This document shows, piece by piece, positions 1 through 4,185 of a stretch of 5,730 bases of DNA (its first letter is position 1; every line of letters begins with the position of its first letter). The position numbers and the translations under genes were made by a program. The notes beneath the pieces were generated by a model. It was not told where the DNA came from. It did no database searches and saw only the letters and a program-made list of their open reading frames with translations. This DNA comes from Flavobacteriales bacterium (GTDB taxonomy: Bacteria > Bacteroidota > Bacteroidia > Flavobacteriales_D > Sanyastnellaceae): NCBI GenBank assembly GCA_027488055.1, contig JAIYCK010000131.1:1-5730 (forward strand), written 5' to 3'.

Positions 1-1
1 A

Positions 2-925
2 GGCCTGGCATTGATCAATGGCACTCAATTCATGTCAGCACATTTGGTATTCGCAGTGGCCATGGGTGAAAGACTCTTTGAAACCGCTTTGGAGATTGCA
101 GCCATCAGCGTAGAAGCCTTTGATGCGCGCATCGAACCATTTTGGCCCCATACCCACCGCGTTCGTCCGCACCATGGCCAGCAGCATGTAGCCAAACGCA
201 TGACCGCTATTTTGGAAGGCAGCCCCATTCGTGCCATGGACAAACCGCGCGTCCAAGATCCTTACAGTTTCCGATGCATGCCACAGGTGTTGGGTGCCTC
301 GTATGGTGTATTGACGCATGCCACAGAAGTAGCTGCGTGCGAGATCAATAGCGTGACGGATAACCCGATCATTTTTCCGGATGAAGACTTAATCATTTCA
401 GGGGGTAATTTTCACGGCGAACCTCTGGCTCAAGTGTTGGATTATCTCGCCATCGCTTTGGCTGAAATAGGTTCCATCAGCGAACGGAGAGTTTATAAAT
501 TCATGGCAGGCGCTGCTTGGTTTCCGCCTTATTTAGCCGCCAACGCGGGATTGAACAGTGGCTACATGATTGCACAATATGCTGCAGCATCCATCGTGTC
601 TGCCAACAAACAACTCTGCACGCCAAGTTCAGTGGACAGCATCGACAGTAGCAATGGTCAAGAGGATCATGTGAGTATGGGGGCCAATGCGGCTGTCAAA
701 TGCCTCGAGGTACTTCAGAATGTAGTAAGAATCGTAGCCATCGAATGGTGCACCGCAGCTCAAGCGATGGAATTCAGAAGACCATTGCAGTCGTCTGCTA
801 CAGTTGAAGCGCGGATTGCCCAATTAAGAGAGAAGGTTTCTTTTATGGAGGTGGATCGCGACCTCGGACTTGATTTGCGTGAAGCGGAAAAAATGTTGTG
901 GAAGCATATTTTTCAGAGTTATTAA
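2..925 (+). CDS. hutH: Histidine ammonia-lyase, C-terminal part (5' end outside window)
   Basis: This enzyme deaminates L-histidine to urocanate and ammonia, the first step of histidine degradation in the cytoplasm. The window starts inside the gene: the frame is open from the first bases as G-L-A-L-INGTQ, a block from the middle of the family, so the N-terminal ~190 residues with the Ala-Ser-Gly that forms the MIO cofactor are missing. Counting from the codon at position 2, residues matching known HutH active-site positions are Asn6 (INGTQ), Gln85/Tyr88/Arg91 in VQDPYSFRC, Phe137 in SGGNFHGEP and Glu221 in QEDHVSMG. Their spacing fits the family. The Glu in QEDHVSMG favours histidine over tyrosine or phenylalanine lyases, which usually have Gln there (for example NQDIVSMG), but the residue that best decides substrate (His83 region) is not visible. 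The gene ends with TAA at 923-925 and converges on mltG. The 307 visible residues fit the expected C-terminal length of a ~500-residue enzyme. Confidence 0.93.
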   Translation, partial: GLALINGTQFMSAHLVFAVAMGERLFETALEIAAISVEAFDARIEPFWPHTHRVRPHHGQQHVAKRMTAILEGSPIRAMDKPRVQDPYSFRCMPQVLGASYGVLTHATEVAACEINSVTDNPIIFPDEDLIISGGNFHGEPLAQVLDYLAIALAEIGSISERRVYKFMAGAAWFPPYLAANAGLNSGYMIAQYAAASIVSANKQLCTPSSVDSIDSSNGQEDHVSMGANAAVKCLEVLQNVVRIVAIEWCTAAQAMEFRRPLQSSATVEARIAQLREKVSFMEVDRDLGLDLREAEKMLWKHIFQSY

Positions 926-1058
926 TGGGTCTTCGTTAATAAGTTGGCTTTAAGATTAAAGCATTGTGTTATAAGTATTTGGGTGTAGTGAATTGGGTTA
1001 TTTGGATCTGTCATCTAGCGATCAAAAGAAATCATTCGAAAGATTAAAAAATAATATT

Positions 1059-1165
1059 TATACTTGCACCATTAATGTTCGAGACATGTTCTTGTTTCGT
1101 CATTAAGATAGTTTTTAGTTTTTCAGTTTAAGCCAAAAAGCCCTGCAAACGTGCAGGGCTTTTGG
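1059..1165 (+). ncRNA. Possible small RNA: promoter-like box, hairpin and terminator
   Basis: TATACTTG at 1059-1066 differs by one base from the Bacteroidota -7 element TAnnTTTG; no clear -33 TTG is visible about 20 bases upstream. Right after it lies a two-part hairpin. The outer arms are TTAATG (1072-1077) and CATTAA (1101-1106). The inner arms are CGAGAC (1080-1085) and GTTTCG (1094-1099), which pair with one G-U, around an 8-base loop. A U-rich single-stranded stretch follows, then the strong terminator at 1136-1163. Promoter, structured 5' end, U-rich middle and terminator in about 100 bases is the layout of a small RNA. The alternative is that the terminator only serves hutH and mltG and the upstream hairpin is chance in AT-rich DNA. 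No match to a named RNA family is claimed. Confidence 0.25.
1136..1163. terminator. Strong bidirectional intrinsic terminator
   Basis: There is a perfect 12-bp stem, AAAAGCCCTGCA (1136-1147) and TGCAGGGCTTTT (1152-1163), closed by an AACG tetraloop. On the plus strand the GC-rich stem runs into TTTTgggTTTT; on the minus strand it runs into a five-base T run. It therefore works in both directions and fits its place between the converging hutH and mltG operons. It is 210 bases after the hutH stop and 108 bases after the mltG stop. Confidence 0.9.
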
Positions 1166-1271
1166 GTTTTATAAGTTTTTGTGTTTTCTATGCCTTCTGT
1201 CCAAGACAAAAAGGATACGAGCTCTACTATCGCAGATTATGATCTCCTCGTAAGCATCGATTTCGATTGTT

Positions 1272-2297
1272 TTAACGAATGCGATTGGCATCGAGCCAGC
1301 GGTGATAGAGGGCTGCATTGTGCGAATGTTCATCCAAATTTTTTGCAAAATTATGATAGCCTGTTTGACCGGGCTGGGCGCACATAAAAAGGTAGGAATG
1401 CGTCAATGGTTGCAAGACCGCATCAAGATAAACCGTTTCAGGAAAATTGATCGGGCCTGGGGGCAGACCTACAAAATGATACGTATTAAATGGGCTCGCT
1501 ACCGAGGTGTGAGCGCTCGTCACACGATCCACATGCGGCAGCTGCTTGCCATAGGTAGCGGTAGGGTCAGAGTCCAGTTTCATTCCAATCCGCAAGCGAT
1601 TGAGGTACAAACCTGCAATCTTCGGCGCCTCATCGTTCTTCGATGTTTCCGCTTTGACAATGCTGGCCAATATGATGACCTCCTTGGGAGTGAGTCCGAT
1701 TTTTTGTGCAGCCTGCTCCTTCTCTGGGGTCCAAAAAATGCGGTAGTTTTTTACCATACGTTCCAAAAATGCAGCAGGTGTCGTGTTGTAATAAAAATTA
1801 TAGGTATTAGGTGGTATAAAGCCCATCAAATTGAGAGGGTCGGTTTGCAGCGTTGCAAGGGTGGATGGCGCCATCAAATAGTCAGCGAAGGCCGCGCTAT
1901 CTGCTTTTAATTTCCTCCCAAGCCGACCGCACAGGGCATAGATGTGATCCATGTTTTCCAATCGGATGGCCACAGCGTCTTGCAATTTTCCTTTGAATTT
2001 GTTGACCAATTGATTGTTGGACATGTCCTTATCGATGGTGTAGTAACCAGCAGTGATGGAATCTAGTTTTTTCCATTTACTCAATAGGCGGAAAGACGAC
2101 ATATTGCCCAACAATGCAGTTGCTTGATGTCCATCTAGCCACTGTTCAAGGGGTACATCAGATTCAATGAGAATGGATGTCTTCTCCTTGTTGATCGTAT
2201 TGGATCCATATACCACTTGGTAGAGGTAACATATGGCAACGCCCGCAAGGGTCAAGCTAAGGGCGAAGATGTATTTGTATTTGCGAATCAATTTCAT
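1272..2297 (-). CDS. mltG: Endolytic murein transglycosylase MltG (YceG-like)
   Basis: MltG is an inner-membrane lytic transglycosylase that cleaves inside nascent peptidoglycan strands, leaving 1,6-anhydroMurNAc ends and acting as a terminator of glycan synthesis. The 341-residue protein has a short basic cytoplasmic N-terminus and one membrane helix (about residues 8-30), followed by the periplasmic domain. The signature catalytic block is ASIVKAET at 211-218, with Glu217 matching the catalytic Glu of E. coli MltG (Glu218). Next come NRL-x-IGM-x-L-x-SDPT-x-YG (233-250), SPFNTY...GLPPGPI (268-283) and the C-terminal FAKNLDEH block (317-324), all family hallmarks in the right order. Length is typical. 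The ATG at 2297-2295 overlaps the stop of the upstream acetyltransferase gene as ATGA, so translation is probably coupled. It is the last gene of the three-gene minus-strand operon and ends toward the 1136-1163 terminator. Confidence 0.97.
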   Translation of the reverse strand: MKLIRKYKYIFALSLTLAGVAICYLYQVVYGSNTINKEKTSILIESDVPLEQWLDGHQATALLGNMSSFRLLSKWKKLDSITAGYYTIDKDMSNNQLVNKFKGKLQDAVAIRLENMDHIYALCGRLGRKLKADSAAFADYLMAPSTLATLQTDPLNLMGFIPPNTYNFYYNTTPAAFLERMVKNYRIFWTPEKEQAAQKIGLTPKEVIILASIVKAETSKNDEAPKIAGLYLNRLRIGMKLDSDPTATYGKQLPHVDRVTSAHTSVASPFNTYHFVGLPPGPINFPETVYLDAVLQPLTHSYLFMCAQPGQTGYHNFAKNLDEHSHNAALYHRWLDANRIR

Positions 2298-2791
2298 ACG
2301 TTCAAAGTGAGGTTTATGGCGGGCTTGTTTTTAAAGGTGCATCGACTGATTTCAATAAAACCGAGATGTTGGAACAAGCGGATGGATTGAAAATTGTCTT
2401 CGTGGATCATGCACTCTAAAATTTGGACTTCCTGAATGGCGCGCAAACGCAACAACAGGGTGCGAATGGCATCAGCTGCAAATCCCTTTTGTCGATCGCT
2501 GGCAGACCCAATCAATATGCCAATTCCCGCTTTTTTTTGGGTGGCATCGAAGTTAAAGAGATCTAACAATCCAACTGGCCGCATCGCTAAGTCAAACACA
2601 ATCCATCGGGCTTGCTGATGCCGTTCGAGCGATCCACTTTGTTGCAAGGCTTCCTCGATTTGGTGCAGCTCAAATGGACCGGGCTGCTCGGTGATTGCCC
2701 AAAATTCAGGATTGTTTTCCCATTGCAGTATCAAAGGTGCATCCGAAGGCAAAGCCAACTTGAGTTTGGATTTTTGGCCGTGAAGGATCAA
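2294..2791 (-). CDS. GNAT family N-acetyltransferase (RimL/SpeG-like fold), TTG start
   Basis: The product is a 165-residue cytoplasmic acetyl-CoA-dependent acetyltransferase; the substrate cannot be told from sequence. It shows an N-terminal strand and D-A-P-L-I-L-x-W-x-N-N-P-E-F (17-30), typical of the RimJ/RimL-like branch, where this region reads as 'W..dpe'. The acetyl-CoA loop is IGILI...DRQKGFAADAIRTLL (90-113), with R100-x-x-G-F-A as the pyrophosphate-binding turn. Motif B is N133-x-x-S136-I-R-L-F-Q-H-L-GF (133-145). The start is TTG at 2791-2789. There is no in-frame ATG before Met70, which lies inside the fold, and the TTG overlaps the preceding stop as TTGA, mirroring the ATGA at the other end. 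It sits between the CoA-binding protein gene and mltG with 4-base overlaps on both sides, so the three genes are almost certainly cotranscribed. Ribosomal-protein, polyamine or envelope small-molecule acetylation are all possible. Confidence 0.9.
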   Translation of the reverse strand: MILHGQKSKLKLALPSDAPLILQWENNPEFWAITEQPGPFELHQIEEALQQSGSLERHQQARWIVFDLAMRPVGLLDLFNFDATQKKAGIGILIGSASDRQKGFAADAIRTLLLRLRAIQEVQILECMIHEDNFQSIRLFQHLGFIEISRCTFKNKPAINLTLNV

Positions 2792-3153
2792 TCGTATTGG
2801 CCAGTTTGAAGTAAAACCAAGGTACAGGCCATCTCGCAGTGTATATTGTTTTTCATGGCAGCAGCAACCAGCTCGGGATTCTCGGTGCCTGGGTTAAAGA
2901 TGATCCGTCGTGGTTTGAGCGAGATGATGTAGTCCATGTATGATGCTTGGTGACTGGCATTGATATAGAGCGTCACCGTGTCAATCGAGTCAAAAGAGGG
3001 GGTGCCGACATGAAAAACCAAATCTCCAATGCGCCCGGGTCGCAAGGCCAAAGCTTCACAAGGATATCCATGTTGCAATAGCATTTGTATGGCCTTGTAG
3101 CTGTAGCGCTCAGGATTGCTGGAGGCACCAATAAGCAGGGTTTTGGGTCGCAT
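2788..3153 (-). CDS. Small CoA-binding Rossmann-fold protein (YccU-like)
   Basis: The product is a 121-residue single-domain protein of the CoA_binding_2/YccU type, a Rossmann fold related to the nucleotide-binding domain of succinyl-CoA synthetase. The nucleotide loop is GASSNPERYSYKA at 9-21, followed by hydrophobic strands (V60-I64) and the conserved helix turn NPGTENPEL at 87-95. The C-terminal part carries Cys106 and Cys110 (CEMACTLVLL), where E. coli-type YccU has its own Cys-containing motif. Biochemical function of this family is not settled; CoA binding is known for members, and no catalytic role is assigned here. Start ATG at 3153-3151 is preceded on the coding strand by TAGATTTG only 4 bases upstream, so the message may be leaderless. 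It is the first gene of the operon with the GNAT enzyme and mltG, and its stop overlaps the next start (TTGA). Confidence 0.92.
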   Translation of the reverse strand: MRPKTLLIGASSNPERYSYKAIQMLLQHGYPCEALALRPGRIGDLVFHVGTPSFDSIDTVTLYINASHQASYMDYIISLKPRRIIFNPGTENPELVAAAMKNNIHCEMACTLVLLQTGQYD

Positions 3154-3157
3154 GATG

Positions 3158-3165
3158 CAAATCTA
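3158..3165 (-). promoter_or_regulatory. Putative -7 element for the CoA-binding/GNAT/mltG operon
   Basis: TAGATTTG on the minus strand is a perfect match to the Bacteroidota -7 consensus TAnnTTTG. Its last base is separated from the ATG at 3153 by only 4 bases, so transcription would begin at or next to the A of the start codon. I see no TTG at the right -33 distance, only a T-rich run, which lowers confidence. Confidence 0.4.
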
Positions 3166-3182
3166 AGGGTGTGCTTCGAAAT

Positions 3183-3229
3183 AAAAAAGGGGTCGCGACG
3201 GATTGCCGAGTAATCCTCTTTTTGACCCC
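3183..3229 (-). terminator. Terminator-like two-part hairpin facing the mltG operon
   Basis: The outer arms are GGGGTC (3189-3194) and GACCCC (3224-3229). The inner arms are GGATT (3200-3204) and AATCC (3212-3216) around a 7-base loop, with an asymmetric internal loop between the two stems. Read on the minus strand the structure is followed directly by six T residues (3188-3183), like an intrinsic terminator. It lies just upstream of the putative promoter at 3158-3165. It could insulate the minus-strand operon from read-through coming out of the polysaccharide control region, or act as an attenuator if an upstream minus-strand promoter exists. The stem is interrupted, so strength is uncertain. 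Confidence 0.5.
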
Positions 3230-3249
3230 GCTGAGCCCACGATTGACAT

Positions 3250-3271
3250 TCCATTTCTAGTCCATTTCTGG
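3250..3271. repeat. 11-bp tandem direct repeat upstream of the polysaccharide promoter
   Basis: TCCATTTCTAG (3250-3260) is followed immediately by TCCATTTCTGG (3261-3271), with 10 of 11 bases the same. A period of 11 bp puts both copies on one face of the helix, the arrangement bound by OmpR/PhoB-type response regulators. It ends 24 bases before the predicted -33 element, a position suited to an activator. The regulator itself is not in the window. Confidence 0.45.
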
Positions 3272-3277
3272 CCTTTT

Positions 3278-3289
3278 TTTGAGCTCAAA
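3278..3289. promoter_or_regulatory. 12-bp perfect palindrome just upstream of the -33 element
   Basis: TTTGAGCTCAAA is identical on both strands and lies 6 bases before the predicted -33 TTG at 3296. Its placement suits a small dimeric regulator, but palindromes of this size occur by chance and the flanking T run makes one easier to form. Confidence 0.3.
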
Positions 3290-3295
3290 TTGATG

Positions 3296-3325
3296 TTGTG
3301 CATCGGCCGTTGTTTCTTACCTTTG
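3296..3325 (+). promoter_or_regulatory. Bacteroidota-type promoter of the polysaccharide export operon
   Basis: TTG (3296-3298), a 19-base spacer, and TACCTTTG (3318-3325) match the Bacteroidota pattern TTG-N17-23-TAnnTTTG with a perfect -7 element and an in-range spacer. Transcription would begin near 3330, giving a 5' untranslated region of about 55 bases before the ATG at 3387. It points toward the wza-like gene, the first gene of the locus. Confidence 0.6.
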
Positions 3326-3331
3326 GCCGAT
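3302..3331. promoter_or_regulatory. Inverted repeat straddling the promoter -7 box (candidate operator)
   Basis: ATCGGCC (3302-3308) and GGCCGAT (3325-3331) form a perfect 7-bp inverted repeat with a 16-base spacer. The half-sites are 23 bp apart centre to centre, about two helical turns. The left half lies in the promoter spacer and the right half starts at the last base of the -7 element and runs to the predicted transcription start. A dimer bound here would block RNA polymerase, so a repressor operator is the simplest reading. Confidence 0.45.
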
Positions 3332-3386
3332 AGGTGTGTCGCACTGTTTGAGAGCCTTAACGCAAGCACACCCCAGATTGATACGT

Positions 3387-4172
3387 ATGAAAAGCAATTT
3401 TAATTTGGCCGCCTCTGTCCTGATGGCATGGTTGGCATGTTCGATTTTATTCAGTGCTTGTTCGGTGAACAGGGATTTTATTTTTAGAGCACACGAGGAT
3501 TTTGTATTCAACTCACAGTTGCCTGACTCGAGCAATACAGATTTCAAGATCACAGCCAACAGCATTCTGCAATTTGACTTGTATACCAACGAGGGCGCCC
3601 TCGTGTTGGAATTCACCACAAGTGACGTGCAAAGAACTACTATCAATGCGGTACAAGCGAATTTTTATCAGGTCCAAAGCGACGGTTTTTGTGAATTTCC
3701 GGTGATCGGGAAAATAGATGTGGCAGGCCTCAGTATTCCCGAATGCCAGGAGAAATTGGAACAGGCGTATAGCGGACAATTTATTAAGCCATATGCCATC
3801 GTCAAAGTGGTCAATCGCCGGGCTCTCGTTTATTCTGGTCAACGTGGTCAGGGTTCCGTAGTGCCACTCATCAATCCCAATGTCACCTTGCTCGAAGCAT
3901 TGTCTATCGCAGGTGGTTTGGGTCAGGATGCCAATGCCTCCAAGGTGCGTGTATATCGCATAGTGAATGGTCAACAACAGATGTACTCCTTTGATCTTTC
4001 CAAAATTGAAGGCTTACACAATGCTTATTTTATTATCCAAAATGGTGACATCATTCACGTTGAGCCAGTACCTCAAATAGCACGCGAAGTGCAACAGGAT
4101 ATCTTACCCTTTGTGCAAATCGTGTCCAGCTTGGCCATCATCGTAGGGGTATTTACCAGGGTAATCAACTAA
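3387..4172 (+). CDS. wza: Polysaccharide export outer-membrane lipoprotein (Wza family)
   Basis: This is the outer-membrane component through which a Wzy-type capsular or exopolysaccharide leaves the cell. The 261-residue protein begins with a lipoprotein signal: MKSN, a hydrophobic stretch (about 7-22) and LFSAC with Cys25 as the lipidated residue. The Poly_export domain follows (about 53-142), including G-x-C-x-FPVIGKIDVAGLSIPECQEKL (100-124). An SLBB-like domain comes next (about 145-225) with V-x-SGQRGQGSVVPL...TLLEALSIAGGL. A hydrophobic C-terminal helix (about 239-256) resembles the amphipathic barrel helix of Wza. An upstream in-frame start at 3336 exists, but it would put 17 extra residues ahead of a complete signal peptide, so ATG 3387 is preferred. 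There is no Shine-Dalgarno. The protein is shorter than E. coli Wza (~380), as is usual for Bacteroidota members with fewer SLBB domains. It is followed by the Wzc-like gene after 13 bases. Confidence 0.94.
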   Translation: MKSNFNLAASVLMAWLACSILFSACSVNRDFIFRAHEDFVFNSQLPDSSNTDFKITANSILQFDLYTNEGALVLEFTTSDVQRTTINAVQANFYQVQSDGFCEFPVIGKIDVAGLSIPECQEKLEQAYSGQFIKPYAIVKVVNRRALVYSGQRGQGSVVPLINPNVTLLEALSIAGGLGQDANASKVRVYRIVNGQQQMYSFDLSKIEGLHNAYFIIQNGDIIHVEPVPQIAREVQQDILPFVQIVSSLAIIVGVFTRVIN

Positions 4173-4185
4173 TCGAAAAGCACAT

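Larger units (their letters stand above)
926..1271. other. Convergent intergenic region, no protein gene seen
   Basis: This 346-base stretch lies between the 3' ends of hutH (plus) and mltG (minus). I see no credible coding sequence in either strand. It is AT-rich up to about 1135. It contains a short AT-only inverted repeat overlapping the hutH stop (TTATTAA 919-925 / TTAATAA 936-942), a small palindrome (CTTTAA-GA-TTAAAG, 948-961), a promoter-like box with a hairpin (1059-1106) and a strong terminator (1136-1163). Positions 1164-1271 carry nothing I recognise and would be the 3' untranslated part of the mltG transcript. Confidence 0.7.

Noticed and set aside
2..925. Tyrosine or phenylalanine ammonia-lyase of a flexirubin or aryl-polyene cluster
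   Set aside because: The QEDHVSMG block carries Glu where TAL/PAL enzymes usually have Gln, and no pigment-pathway genes are nearby; the deciding N-terminal residue is not visible, so this is not fully excluded.
919..961. AT-only inverted repeat at the hutH stop and the CTTTAA-GA-TTAAAG palindrome, considered as a hutH terminator
   Set aside because: Stems are weak A-T pairs with no GC core and no T tract after them; the 1136-1163 structure is a far better terminator.
1072..1090. TTCGAGA loop resembling a tRNA T-arm
   Set aside because: Only three base pairs flank the 7-base loop, and there is no acceptor stem, anticodon arm or CCA-like end nearby, so it is not a tRNA or tRNA fragment.
1181..1387. 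68-codon plus-strand open frame after the terminator
   Set aside because: It starts right behind the terminator but runs antisense into the 3' end of mltG; no domain or promoter signal supports it.
1302..1910. 202-codon plus-strand open frame inside mltG
   Set aside because: It is antisense to a clear mltG with all its family motifs; the translation is rich in Arg, Cys and Ile and shows no domain pattern. It is a shadow of codon use on the other strand.
3513..3977. 154-codon minus-strand open frame inside the wza-like gene
   Set aside because: It is antisense to the Poly_export/SLBB coding frame, with no supported start context or family pattern.
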